A DNA stretch of 64,000 nucleotides from Liolophura sinensis (GCF_032854445.1 NC_088298.1:124001-188000); one strand, 5' to 3'; positions 32,824 to 44,430 are shown, counted from the stretch's first letter. Notes: generated by a model not told the origin, from the sequence alone. Program-made: numbers and translations.

Positions 32824-34391
32824 GTGGAGGCAAATGAACCTTCTTTATATAACTGACGTATGAAACTTAGCCTTCAATGTGCTACAAAGCTTAAAGCACA
32901 TCCAACAAACCCTGCCTACGACTGTGTTTTCAATCCATTGTATGTAGACAAATATACTAAATGTCCTAATAAGATCCCTTCGTTCGGTCTTCGCATACGG
33001 GACCATATTGTGGGAGCTAACATCAAGCTGGAGGATATAGCTTCGGTGTCTTTTCCGGAGTCTCCTCCATGGCTTCTCCCACAACCTAAACTAATATTTG
33101 ATCTACGTAAATATAATAAATCAAATAGAAATCCTCTTATAATTCAGCATAGTTTTGCTGAAATCGAGGCTGATTATATGGATTGAAAATTTATATATAC
33201 TGACGGGTCAAAGGATGGGGACAGAGTTGCGGCTGCGGCTGTCTTAGAGCAGCGGGTCACTTCTTTTTGTCTGCCACCTTCATCTTCTATCTTTTCTGCA
33301 GAGGCCAGGGCTATACTCCTGGCCTTATCATATGTTTCCTCTGGGCATGCCCAGAGGGCAGTGATATGTAGCGACTCACTGTCTTGCCTTCTGGCGATTC
33401 AGAATAATAAATTTAAAAATCCCTTGATATTTGAGATAATAGCCAAACACCGAAAACTAATTAAAAGAGGTAAAGATATTATATTCTGTTGGATACCAAG
33501 TCACACTGGTATCCATGGAAACACAGTCGTGGACAGGGAAGCGAAAGCTGCCCTGCATAAACCTGTATCTCGGGTTAAAATCCCTTATACTGACGTGAAG
33601 TCTAATATTCTTAAATATATTCGTGGCCTTTGGCAGGGTGAATGGGACTTGCAGATCCACAATAAACTGCATGCCATTCATCCTGTCATTGGCTACAATA
33701 ATTACACTTGTGAAAAGTCTCCTAGAGACCAAGCAGTCTTAACAAGGTGTCGTGTTGGGCATTCTCGTCTAACACACAATTTCATCTTGGATGGGAGCAG
33801 TGCTCCCGGTTGTGTTGGATGCGATGCTCAATATGGCATCAAACATATTCTGGTTGACTGTGTGGACTTTGCCCATGTTCGGCAGAGATTCTACACGGTC
33901 GACTCTATATATGATTTGTTTGGCAACATCGCTGGCGATGTTGTCAATTATTTGAAGGCCATTGGCCTTTATCATAAGATATAATTTATTAATATATAAA
34001 TATTTATCGATAAAGTTATACACACATTTCTTGATATTTTTTAAATGAGGGTTTTCGAGTTTGAACTGTTTTTGGTTATTCTAATCTGATTTTAAACATG
34101 TCCAAACATTTGTTTCTATTTTTGATGTTCTCACCACCATATCGGAAACCTCAACAGCCTCGTGTTTCAACCTTGCTCTCGCCACGATATGGCTGAAATA
34201 TTGCCGATGTGGCGTTAAACCATAATCATTCATTCATTCATTCTATAACTAACAACAAAGATGGTCTAAACCGTCTAATAAAAAGGAATAAAGTTAACGG
34301 TCTACTCACCAGTTTAAAGGAATCCTCACTTCCAGGAAGATTTAACACGAATGGAGATATGTTGAGTGTCGGGATCGGTGAAATGGCGCAT

Positions 34392-34860
34392 ACAATTTAA
34401 AGAACACTATGGTTCTAGGAAATAGTACTCAAGGTCGTCCTAGGTAAAAAAAATACCGCAAACAACCGCCGAACTTTGAAAATGTGGGGGCTTTTATACA
34501 CACTGTTGGCTCTAAGGCGCCACCTCTGATTTGGCCGAGTAAATTCATAAGCTGTGATTGGTCGAATGATGTCAGTAACAACACACTCTACGTCACGATC
34601 GTCATATTTATTTCCCGCAATAAGTCTAACTCTGGGAAGCAGGAGAGCTCGCTCCCATTGGACGTTCAAAATCACGTGACCCAAACTTTTTTTTGGCCCG
34701 CTCTAATATGTTGCGTCATGCCTTGCTTCATCTTCCTATGTAATAAATTATGTAATATATTGCGTAAAACGTTGCATAATCATAAGACTTCCACGGTACA
34801 CTATTTACTACTGTTGTGGGATATCCTCAGTAAACAAATAAAGAATTAAAGTAAAAAAAT
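34392..34860. promoter_or_regulatory. Upstream/terminal block of unit copy A
   Basis: On the minus strand this holds the MRHF TATA (tgtataaaag near 34497), a tcacgtgaccc E-box near 34674 and palindromic gcaacgttttacgcaatat words, ending in cataatcataagacttc near 34790. A short junction then leads into the next unit copy (exon 3 at 34905). Confidence 0.5.
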
Positions 34861-34904
34861 TAATCAGTTTTGTTAAACACATGTTTTGGATTCACCTTTT
34901 ACAG

Positions 34905-35885
34905 TACTACGCCAGTCCTTTCGCTATTACCTGTCAAGTTTTTTTAAAAAGAAAATGTGGTTTTCATTTTAAACTATTCCACACGTCTCATTTGCTATTT
35001 CCATTAATACTTTCATGTCATTTTTTGTCCAGAAAATATTCCATGAAGGGCCACATCAAAGGCTTACTATACCGCATTACATATCCATTTTTTCAAAACA
35101 ATAGCCTTTACACACCGCTATACATGTTACAGAAGAACACCTCCAAGTGATGAGCCATTTAGATACTTCGCCTTATTTCCCCATTGACTGGTAAGTCACA
35201 TTTATTGTTTAACGTATTTAATCGAAGTAAAAGACGAATAAGGTTGTGCTGTTTATGGTGTAAATATCGCATTGTATTTGTTCTTTTTAAGCATGGTTAA
35301 CTTTACATTTCAGGGATGCGGCGTACAGTATCCCGGGGCCGTCATCGCCCCAAAACATATCACCCCCAAGGACCCCAAAAAGACCTAAATTGGATGGGCA
35401 AAGAGTTGTTCGGGAAACGACAAGAATCTAAATCAACACCTCCCTCACCCTCAACAGAGTAAGTAGATATTTGTACACTACTGACCCGCTTGAGTAACGT
35501 CACAGTCTAGTTAATACTAATACATCAACCTGAATTAAATGTTAGGCGAAAGTTAGTCTCCTAGCTAGCCTATAATATCATTACATTTGTAAGGTGAAGT
35601 TACCACGTATCTAGTCTATAATATTATTAGACATTCCCATTACTTTCACAGTTATTAATGTCGAAAAAGTGTTTATGATACATATTATCAACTGTGTATA
35701 TTTCTATTTACAGTTCCGACGAGTCTAGGGGTGAGGAGGAGACCGTGGACAAACGTCTGAAAGCCAAAGACGGTAAAATTGAAGAGCTGTAGCGGGAGTG
35801 TGGTAGACTGCGACGCAGCATGACCGGTTACCAGGACCGCTACAGGAAATTTTACGATGAAAATCAAAAACTGAAAAGAACTCTA
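34905..35885 (+). pseudogene. Coiled-coil gene, copy B (partial)
   Basis: Exon 3 type starts at 34905 after ttttacag. Exon 4 equivalent is 35133-35190 with a gtaagtc donor, exon 5 is 35314-35458 and exon 6 starts at 35714 after atttacag. Exons 1 and 2 are missing. Exon 4 is 58 bases instead of 78 or 75, which breaks the phase. The last exon has an in-frame TAG after KIEEL and has lost its end (KLKRTLHT instead of KLKEALV). It is a pseudogene, but the splice signals are well kept. Confidence 0.75.
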
Positions 35886-36109
35886 CACACTATAGTCCCA
35901 TCTCTTTATTTTACCGTCTTTGGCTGTTTTTTTGTTCTTATACTTTTTGATAATATACTGTTTTACATGGTCTCACGTTGTTTGTTTTTCTGTCTGTTTG
36001 CACCTTAGCTAAAAAGATACTGAAGACGTCGTACAAAACACTAATACAAGTCGTTAACTCAAACATTGTTAACGAGCAACGTTTGTCCATCGCAGAGAAG
36101 TAGCCAGTC

Positions 36110-36299
36110 TCAAAGGTGGCTATGTATTAACTGAAATAGAGTTAAATCATCTATAACCAACAACAAAGATGGTCTAAAGCGTCGAATACAAAAGGAATAA
36201 AGTTAACGGTCTACTCACCAGTTTAAAGGAATCCTCACTTCCAGGAAGATTAACACGAATGGAGATATGTTGAGTGTCGGGATCGGTGAAATGGCGCAT
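36110..36299 (-). CDS. Small two-exon MRHF gene, copy B (intact)
   Basis: Exon 1 (36299-36219) is exactly 81 bases and encodes MRHFTDPDTQHISIRVNLPG plus seven more residues, ending at a gtgagt donor. Exon 2 (36130-36110) after ctctatttcag encodes LIHSHL and a stop. The 88-base intron is not a multiple of three, which favours splicing over read-through. The predicted product has 33 residues and an unknown role. A TATA box lies near 36402, about 100 bases upstream. It converges on the coiled-coil gene. Confidence 0.52.
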
Positions 36300-36304
36300 A
36301 CAAT

Positions 36305-36897
36305 TTAAAAAACACTATGGTTCTAGGAAATAGTACGCAAGGTCGTCCTAGGTAAACAAAATACCGCGAACAACTGCCTAACTTTGAAAATGTTGGGATT
36401 TTTATACACACGGTTGGCTCTAAGACGCCACCTCTAATTTGGCCGAGTAAATTCATAACCTGTGATTGGCCGAATGATGTCTGTAACAAACATCCGTTAT
36501 ACGTTGTGCAATACATTGTGCAATGCGTTGAGCAACACTCCACGTCATGACCGTCATTTATTTCCCGCAATAAGTCCTACTCTGGAAAGCGCGGGAAGTA
36601 GGAGAGCTCGCTCCGATTGGACGGTCCAAACCACGTGACCCAAACTTTTTGGCCCGTCCAAGATGACGTGACCCAAACTTTCCGCCCCATTCAAAATCAC
36701 GTGACCCAAACTTTTTTGGCCCGCTCTACGGTAGTAGTTATCTCCCCTTGCAGTATGGGATTGTAAATTATTACGCGATCATAACATTCATATATTTACA
36801 TATCGCAATAATCACGTTCTAATATGTTGCGTCATGCCTTGCCTCATCTTCCTATGTAATAAATTATGTCATATTGCGTAATACGTTGCATGATCAT
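36305..36897. promoter_or_regulatory. Upstream/terminal block of unit copy B with tandem E-box repeats
   Basis: On the minus strand the MRHF TATA box TATAAAAA is at 36399-36406, with a CCAAT element further upstream (near 36465). Words of the type gtgcaatacattgtgcaatg cluster at 36500-36535. Three tandem copies of a cgtgacccaaactt unit lie at about 36632-36715; two have CACGTG and one has GACGTG. The block ends in gttgcatgatcataagacttctaga, where the R5/R6 LINE pair inserted. Confidence 0.55.
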
Positions 36898-37136
36898 AAG
36901 ACTTCTAGAATGAATGAATGAATTATTATGGCTTAACGCCACATCGGCAATATTTCAGCCATACCGTGGCGAGAACAAGGTGAAAGCAAGAGACGGTTAA
37001 GGCTTTTGATATGATAATATGAACACCAAAAGTAAAACAAAAAAGTACAGACGTGATTAAAATCGAAAACCAGGGTTATAGTACATGTATAAATATATAT
37101 AAGTGTTTATCTATAGATATTTATGACAATTAAAAT

Positions 37137-40100
37137 TTATATTTTATGATATAGGCCAATGGCCTTCAAATAATTTATGACAACATCGCCAGCGATGCTG
37201 TCAAATAAATCATATATAGAGTTGACCGTGTAGAATCTCTGCCGAACATGGGCAAAGTCTACACAGTCAACCAGAATATGTTTGATGCCATATTGAGCAT
37301 CACATCCAACACACTCGGGAGCACTGCTCCCATCCAACATGAAACTGTGTGTCAGATGAGAATGTCCAATACGGCATCTGGTTAAAACGACTTGGTCTCT
37401 ACGAGACATATCAAGTGTATATGAATTATAGCCAATGACCGGATGAATAGCATGCAGTTTATTATGGGCCTGCAAGTTCCATTCACCCTGCCAAAGGCCA
37501 CGAATATATTTAAGAATATTCGACTTCATGTCAGTATGAGGGATTTTTATCTTAGATATGGGTTTATTTAGGGCAGCTTTCGCCTCCCTGTGTGCCACTG
37601 TTTCCATGGATACCAATAGGACTTGGTATCCAGCAGAATATAATATCTTTACCTCTTCTAATCAATTTCCTATGTATAGCTAAAATTTGAAGGATCAAGG
37701 GATTTTTAAATTTATTATTCTGTATTCCCAATAAGCAAGACGAGTCAGTGCATATCATTGCCCTCTGGGCACACCCAGAAGAAACATATGATAAGGCCAG
37801 GAGTATACCTCTGGCCTCGGCAGAGAATATTGAAGAAGAGGATGGAAGACGAAAGGAAGAGACTCGCTGCTCCATGACAGCCGCAGTCGCAACCCTGTCC
37901 CCATCCTTCGACCCGTCAGTATATATAAATTTATAATCCATATAATTAGCTTTAATTTCAGCAAAACCTTGCTGAATTATAAGAGGATTTATATTCGATT
38001 TATTATATTTACGTAGATCAAATATTAGTTTAGGTTGTGGGAGAAGCCATGGAGGAGACTCCGGAAAAGACACCGGAGCTATATCCTCCAGCTTGATGTT
38101 AGCTCCCACAATATGGTCCCGTATACGAAGACCGAACGAAGGGATCTTGTTAGGACACTTAGTATATTTGTCTACATACAATGGATTGAAAACACAGTCG
38201 TAGGCAGGGTTTGTTGGATGTGCTTTAAGCTTTGTAGCATATTGAAGGCTAAGTTTTATACGTCGGTTATATAAAGAAGGCTCATTTGCCTCCACGTATA
38301 AACTTTCTACTGGTGAGGTTCTTAAAGCACCAAGGCTGAGCCTCAAACCTTGGTGATGAACAGGATCCAACATTTTAATGTACGATTTCCTAACGGAACC
38401 GTAAATGATGGATCCATAGTCCAATTTAGACCTCACCAGAGAACGATATAAATTAAGTAAAACTGATCGGTCAGCACCCCAATCGGTGCTAGACACGACC
38501 TTAATTATATCGAGAGCCTTTGTACATTTAGCTTTAAGCATTTTTATATGAGGTATAAAAGATAGTTTACTATCAAATATTATACCTAAAAATTTGGTTT
38601 CTCCAACAATTTTAACCTGTTCACCACAAAAATTAAGCTCAGGGTCAAGATGAAGTTTCCGTTTTATTACAAAAATGCATACCGACGGTTTTAGACGTTG
38701 AAAATCTAAAACCCTTTTCAGTTGCCCATTTCTCGATCTTATTGAGACAAAGCTGCAACTGACGTTCGATATTATTCATATTCTTAGCTCGGTAGCATAT
38801 AAGGAAATCATCCACGTATAAAGAACCCTCTGTGCCAGGTGTTTATGTTTTTGCTAGGCTATTTATTTTTATGCTGAACAGAGTTGGTGATAGAATGCTG
38901 CCCTGGGGTGCACCCATTTCCTGCTCAAAGGAGTGAGAAAGAGTGGACCCCGCCCGTACCTTAAACTGACGATCGGATAAAAATTGGGATATAAATATAG
39001 GTAAGCGACCTTTTAGACCCATATTCGCGAGATCTTTTAAAATACCATATTTCCATGTGGTGTCGTAGGCCTTTTCAAGGTCAAAAAATATGGACACCAC
39101 ATGTTCATTATTATTGAAGCCATCGCGAATAAAGGTTTCGAATCGAACAAGGTGATCCATGGTAGATCTACCTTGACGAAAACCACATTGAATGTTAGAT
39201 AAAAGCTTGTTGGTTTCAAGAAACCAGACAAGTCTATCATTAATCATCCGTTCCATAGTCTTACAGACACAGCTGGTAAGAGCTATGGGACGGTAATTAT
39301 TTGGATCAGTATGATCCTTACCCGGTTTGGGAACCGGAATAATACACGCCTCCCTCCATAATGGTGGAAAATAACCAGTTATCCAAATATCATTAATCAA
39401 GTCCAGGAGAGTCTCCAGTGGCTCAGGTGGTAAATGGTTGAGAAACTTATAATATACATTATCAGGACCACAGGCAGTATCGTGGGCCTTTTTTAATGCA
39501 GTTTTAAGTTCCTCGATATTAAAAGGATGATTATAATCTTCTAAATTCTTAGAAGAAATGGGCAATTTCATTTTCTCCTTCTGGTTTTTAATATGTTGGA
39601 ATTCTTTAGAGTAATTCTTAGAAGAAGATTTGTTTGAAATTGTTTCAGCAAGTTTATTTGCTATATCGGGTGGAGAAGTTAATATATTATCTCCATCCTT
39701 TAAATGCTGAACTTTTGCTTTATTATTTTTGCCCTTAAGTTTCTGAACCATGTTCCAGACCTTACGCATGGGTGTCTTTGACGTAATGCCTGAAACAAAG
39801 TTCCGCCAACAAGATCGTCTCTTGGACTTGAGTAATCGACGAGCCTTAGCTCGAAAAATACGAACCTGGCTTAAGTTATTATCCGTAGGACATATATTAA
39901 AATTTCGCTCGGCCTTTTTGCGGTCTTTAATGGCTTTGCGACAGCCCTTATCATACCAGGGTTTGCTTTTGGAATGTGGATTTGTCGAGGTTTTAGGGAT
40001 AGTTCTATCGGCAGCTCGTAATACAAGCTCGTTAAATTTTAATATAGGATCATTTGTTGCATTGAGAGTCTCTGGAGAGATATCAGCCTCGCAGAACATC

Positions 40101-40811
40101 TCAAATGCGATCCAATCTGCTTTATCGAATTTCCACCTAGCTACACGTTCTAAAGAATTAGAAGTGATATGCTCTAGGAAAATAGGAAAATGATCACTAC
40201 CACAAAGATCGTCATGCACTTTCCAAGAAAAATCTGGGAGAAGTGATGGATCCGTGATAGTGAGATCGATAGCAGAATAAGTGCCATTACCCGGATGTAA
40301 ATAGGTATTAGAACCATCATTGAAATAACACAGTTCTTCCTTACATAAGAAGTCTTTGACTATCTTGCCCTTATTATTTATGTTATTACTGCCCCATAGA
40401 GGGTTATGGGAATTAAAATCTCCCATTATAATAAACGGTTTAGGCAATTGTTCTGTAAGATTATGTAACTGAGAAGCTGACAAAGAAGTGTTCGGAGGTA
40501 TATACACCGAACATAATGTGACTGTTTTAGACAGTGAAATACGAACAGCCACAGCCTGAAGCTCTGTATGCAGAGCAACAGGGCTGTGGATAATATTGTT
40601 ATTTATGAATATCGAGGAGCCGCCTGCAGCTCGCTCTTCTTCCTTTGAATAAGTACTATATAATGAATAATTTTTAAGAGTGATTTTATCTTTGTCAGAT
40701 GTCTTCAGGTGAGTTTCCTGGATTTAAAGATTGAACTAGCTGTGTTATTTCAATAAAATTAACCTTAAGGCCTCGACAATTCCATTGTATAATTTTGTCA
40801 TATATCGCCAT
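37137..40811 (-). pseudogene. R5 ORF2: EN-RT-RNase H (several frameshifts)
   Basis: The start at 40811 overlaps the ORF1 stop. A 17-bp loss near 40720, between two CTG words, shifts the frame before LQETH. From 40552 to 38843 the frame is open through IIMGDFNSHN, GSDHFPI, YRPIALTS, FFDLEKAYD and a slightly altered GAPQGSILSP. An extra T near 38665 disturbs the region after YVDD. RNase H (38541-37564) keeps YTDGSKDGD and AEARGI. Two bases are lost in HGN near 37600, and the C-terminal zinc motif follows to 37137. Not functional. Confidence 0.9.
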
Positions 40812-42148
40812 TATGGAGGAAGACGTATTGGGGATTTATGTCTTGACCGAGGACGACCCTTTTTGGGAGATCTACTAGGAGATCTCCCAGGTGCAGATGA
40901 TGTATCCATCGGGTCTGCACATGAAGTTGAAGGATCGACATCCTCCAACGATCCAAACTTATTAAAAGTTTGAATTGGGTCTCTAGTGCCCTTAGAGGGG
41001 CGCTCCAGGGGGCCACTAGGTTTATCCCTTTTATGATTTTTTTTAGATTTATTTTTCTCACCCGTTGCTTTCTGTGAAGAAGAATCAACGGGTTTATCAG
41101 ATTTAGATTTATTATCACATGATGTGTTAGATACAGAAAGTGCAGAATAATCAGGTAAAGTATTATGTTTTTTAGATAGGTTTATATCAGTTTGTGATGA
41201 ACTGGCTGTCTTATTTAAGGAATTCATGACCAGTTTCTGTGGCTGTTCTTTGCCAATGGGCCAAGTAAAAGTCGTTTGGACCCCCACAGAAACAGTGGTT
41301 TTCCTTATAACATTGGCATATGTAGATGTAGTAAGGCCATGCGTGACAGAGACCAGACGCTTCGCTTCCTGGTATGAGATATTGTTTTTACACTTTAGGG
41401 TTATGATTTCTTTTTCTTTTTTGAAGAGAGGGCAGTCCTTGGAAGAGGCCATGTGGGCTCCGCGACAATTGAAACATTTTATTGTATTTGTGCAGTCAAA
41501 TCCCTCATGTCCTGCTTCCGCACATCTAAAGCAGACCACTGTGTTGCGGCATTGACTCCTGCCGTGACCAAACCGCTGGCAAGAGAAACACCGGGTGTGG
41601 TTGGGTATAAATAACTCCACCCTTACACTATATGGCCCGATAAATATAGATGACGGAAGTGCCGGTTTATTGAAAGTTAACATATATGTGTTTGTTTTAA
41701 TGAGATTCCCATCTCTTTTAATTACAAAACGTTTCACTTTTATCACTCCTTGGTTTTTTAGTTCTTCAGTTATTTTTTCTTCAGTTAGTTCGAAAAGGTC
41801 TTGGTCTCTGTCACGAATTATGCCATGACAGCAGTTTAATGTATTATGTGGAGAAACAGACACAGGCTGCTCTCCTATATTTTGAATTTTCAGCAAATTG
41901 ATATATTGTTGTTTTCTGGAAACTTCCAACAAAATGTTTCCAGATTTCATTTTTTTAACCTGTTTTAATGTCCCTGCGTAACTTTCTAATGTTTTTTTTA
42001 ATACGAATGGGTTGATTTTCATTTTGCCTTCATTTTTATTGGATATAACTAAAAATGTAGGAAAGTAATCTTTTTCTGTTTCTATTTCTAGTGGAATTTC
42101 ATTTCTCCTTTTTTTACCAACGACTGTTGAAGGTTGAGGTGAGGCCAT
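40811..42148 (-). CDS. R5 ORF1: intact gag-like zinc-knuckle protein (445 aa)
   Basis: This is the only fully open ORF1 in the window. The start MASPQPSTVVGKKRRNE at 42148 aligns with MASSEITTVV in R3 and R8; the frame is open 13 codons further upstream. Approximate layout: a basic N-terminus, an FLVISNKNEGKMKINPFVLK block (20-60), GIIRDRDQDL (115), YIGPYSVRVELFIPN (185), then three zinc knuckles at about 205-260: CFSCQRFGHGRSQC, CFRCAEAGHEGFDC and CFNCRGAHMASSKDC. A TFTWPIGKE segment, a Ser/Lys/Asn-rich linker and a basic SRSPKKGRPRSRHK tail ending IRLPP follow. It should bind element RNA. The stop shares one base with the ORF2 start. Confidence 0.9.
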   Translation of the reverse strand: MASPQPSTVVGKKRRNEIPLEIETEKDYFPTFLVISNKNEGKMKINPFVLKKTLESYAGTLKQVKKMKSGNILLEVSRKQQYINLLKIQNIGEQPVSVSPHNTLNCCHGIIRDRDQDLFELTEEKITEELKNQGVIKVKRFVIKRDGNLIKTNTYMLTFNKPALPSSIFIGPYSVRVELFIPNHTRCFSCQRFGHGRSQCRNTVVCFRCAEAGHEGFDCTNTIKCFNCRGAHMASSKDCPLFKKEKEIITLKCKNNISYQEAKRLVSVTHGLTTSTYANVIRKTTVSVGVQTTFTWPIGKEQPQKLVMNSLNKTASSSQTDINLSKKHNTLPDYSALSVSNTSCDNKSKSDKPVDSSSQKATGEKNKSKKNHKRDKPSGPLERPSKGTRDPIQTFNKFGSLEDVDPSTSCADPMDTSSAPGRSPSRSPKKGRPRSRHKSPIRLPP

Positions 42149-42746
42149 GATATATATTTTATTAATTTCACCGTACGTGCTCCCCACCCGCCACGGAGTG
42201 CCAACAAGGGCGAATCTACCTCTGCGGATGACCAGCAGAGAATAAAAACAGGGAATCCACGCAAGGTATACTCGAACAGATTGAGTTATACCAAAAGGTT
42301 AAATTCAATCTACTCGACTGACCCATTAGCCACCGCCTTCTACACTGACCCCGAACAAGAACACCTGGGGCAAACCCAACTTTACATCACAGTACGTGAA
42401 AGAATAACTGGATCAAGTGTAGGGCTTGACGTGACCAGCCGATTGATCGGACCGGGCCCATCCGACCTCCCGTCTCTCTCCAAGTAAGGGCCAAAGTGGC
42501 GTGTTAGGCGTGAGGATCTCGCAAGACCAGCACGCCCTCAGCCACCAGGATCCCGTCCTCGGAGATTACGGGTCGCAACCCACGGCAAACAGGTCGCTTC
42601 CCGGTTGCCTCTCACACAACCGAGAAGATGTGAGCCTATTATATTCACCGGGCTCACACAGGAGAGCTCTAGGTTAGTCGACTTTTACGACAAGCTTGCC
42701 TAGAGGGCTGAGGTCCTATTCTTATCACCCCGGAAACCCCACGGGG
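42149..42746 (-). promoter_or_regulatory. R5 5' UTR
   Basis: This LINE-A leader is of the R3/R8 type, with the 5' terminus directly fused to internal RT sequence of R6 at 42747. Confidence 0.7.
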
Positions 42747-42747
42747 A

Positions 42748-44430
42748 TCAAAAAATATGGACACCACATGTTCATTATTGATAAAGCCATCGCGAATAAA
42801 AGTTTCGAATCGAACAAGGTGATCCATGGTAGATCTACCTTGCCGAAAACCACATTGAATATTAGATAAAAGCTTGTTGGTTTCAAGAAACCAAACAAGT
42901 CTATCATTAATCATCCGTTCCATAGTCTTACAGACACAGCTGGTAAGAGCTATGGGACGGTAATTATTTGGATCAGTATGATCCTTACCCGGTTTGGGAA
43001 CCGGAATAATACACGCCTCCCTCCATGATGGTGGAAAATTACCAGTCCAAGAGGGTCTCCAGTGGCTCAGGTGGTAAATGCTTCAGAAACTTATAATATA
43101 CATTATCAGGACCACAGGCAGTATCGTGGGCCTTCTTTAATGCAGTGTTAAGTTCCTCGATATTAAATGGATGATTATAATCTTCTAAATTCTTAGAAGA
43201 AAAGGGCAATTTGGTTTTCTCCTTCTGGTTTTTAATACGTTAGAATTCTTTAGTAAGGTTGTCAGAAGAAGATTTCGTTGAAATTGTTTAAGCTAATTTA
43301 TTTGCTATATCAGATGGAGATGTTAATGTATTATCGCCATCTTTTAAATGCTGAACTTTTGCTTTATTATTTTTGCCCTTAAGTTTCTGAACCATGCTCC
43401 AGACCTTACGCATGGGTGTTTTTGACGTAATGCCCGAAACAAAGTTCCGCCAAGATCGTCTCTTGGACTTGAGTAATCGACGAGCCTTAGCTCGAAAAAT
43501 ACGAACCTGGTTTAAGTTATTATCAGTAGGACATATATTAAAATTTTGCTCGGCCTTTTTGCGGTCCTTTATGGCTTTGCGACAGTCCTGATCATACCAG
43601 GGTTTACTTTTGGATTTGGGATTTGTCGAGGTTTAAGGGATAGTTCTATCGGCAGCTCGTAATACAAGCTCGTTAAATTTTAATATTGGATCATCTGCTG
43701 CATTGAGAGTCTCTGGAATGATATCGACCTCACAGAACATCTCAAATGCGATCCAATCTGCTTTATCGAATTTCCACCTAGCTACACGTTCTAAAGAATT
43801 AGAAGTGATATGCTCTAGGATTATAGGAAAATGGTCACTACCACAAATATCGTCATGCACTTCCAAGAAAAATCTGGGAGAAGTGATGGATCTGTGATAG
43901 TGAGATCGATAGCAGAATAAGCGCCATTACCTGGATGTAAATAGGTATTAGAACCATCATTGAAATAACACAGTTCTTCCTTACATAAGAAGTCTTCGAC
44001 TATCTTGCCCTTATTATTTATGTTATTTATGTTAAAAACGGTTTGGGTAATTGTTGTGTCAGATTATGTAACTCATTGGCTGACAAAGAAGTGTTCGGCG
44101 GTATATACACTGAACATAATGTGACTGTTTTAGACAATGAAACACGAACAGCCACAGCCTGAAGCTCTGTATGAAGAGCAACAGGGCTGTGGATAATGCT
44201 GTTATTTATGAATATCGAGGAGCCGCCTGCAGCTCTCTTCTTCATTTGAATAAGTACTATATAATGAATAATTTTTAAGGAGTTATTTTATCTTTGTCAG
44301 GTGTCTTCAGGTGAGTTTCCTGAAGACAGAGGGCAACTGGATTGAAAGATTGAACTAGCTGTGTTATTTCATTAAAATTTCCTTTAAGACCTCGATAATT
44401 CCATTGTACAATTTTGTCTTAAGAAGACAT
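42748..44430 (-). pseudogene. R6 ORF2 fragment: endonuclease (deleted loop) and part of RT
   Basis: The start at 44430 forms the TAATG overlap. The endonuclease keeps the opening NCRGL region (with changes) and the SDHFPII block, but carries the same 37-bp net deletion as R3 near 44030, losing MGDFNSHN. Further damage: a 3-base loss and a frameshift near 43455-43635, stops near 43240-43290, and a loss of about 24 bases near 43045. RT ends after KTMERMINDRL and the SNIQCGFRQGRS block, within the FFD motif. Confidence 0.87.

Larger units (their letters stand above)
24434..33984 (+). pseudogene. R2 ORF2: EN-RT-RNase H, interrupted by R3 and frameshifted
   Basis: The endonuclease (24434-25495) looks complete: QWNCRGL, LQETHLK, IIMGDFNAHN, GSDHFP. 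One T lost near 25400 shifts the frame. RT follows (25700-26374) with KPGKD, FFDLEKAYD and GVPQGSILSP, then a 2-base loss, YVDDFLI near 26430 and a TGA near 26458. R3 is inserted at 26965. After it come a stop near 33184 and an open RNase H and C-terminal part to 33984: YTDGSKDGD, AEARAI, CSDSLS, WIPSHTG, then CVGCDAQYGIKH...C. All catalytic motifs survive in pieces, but the copy cannot make a full protein. Confidence 0.9.
22507..34241 (+). mobile_element. LINE-A copy R2 (plus strand), interrupted by R3
   Basis: This plus-strand LINE-A is bounded by the 13-bp TSD tctataactaaca. It starts at ggggtttccgg, so it lacks only a few bases of the usual 5' terminus, and ends in a cattcattcatt tail. 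R3 occupies 26966-32823, leaving R2 as 22507-26965 plus 32824-34241, about 5.86 kb once joined. Its ORF1 type differs from both R1 and R3. Confidence 0.95.
22261..34391 (-). pseudogene. MRHF gene, copy A, split by LINE-A copy R2
   Basis: Exon 1 (34391-34310, minus) and its donor lie to the right of the R2 insertion. Remnants of the acceptor and exon 2 lie at about 22450-22490 to the left, followed by the 3' region shared with the coiled-coil gene. The intron carries the R2 TSD tctataactaaca at 22494-22506 and 34242-34254. Exon 1 is 82 bases instead of the 81 in intact copies, because of an extra A, so the frame is also broken. Confidence 0.65.
36910..42746 (-). mobile_element. LINE-A copy R5, full-length
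   Basis: This 5,837-bp minus-strand LINE-A has its 3' tail at 36910 and its 5' terminus ccccacgggg at 42746. Its left flank is the TSD aagacttctaga (36898-36909). The matching TSD copy is not next to its 5' end; it lies at 46362-46373, beyond the fragment R6. R5 therefore forms a head-to-tail pair with R6 inside a single target duplication. Confidence 0.95.
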
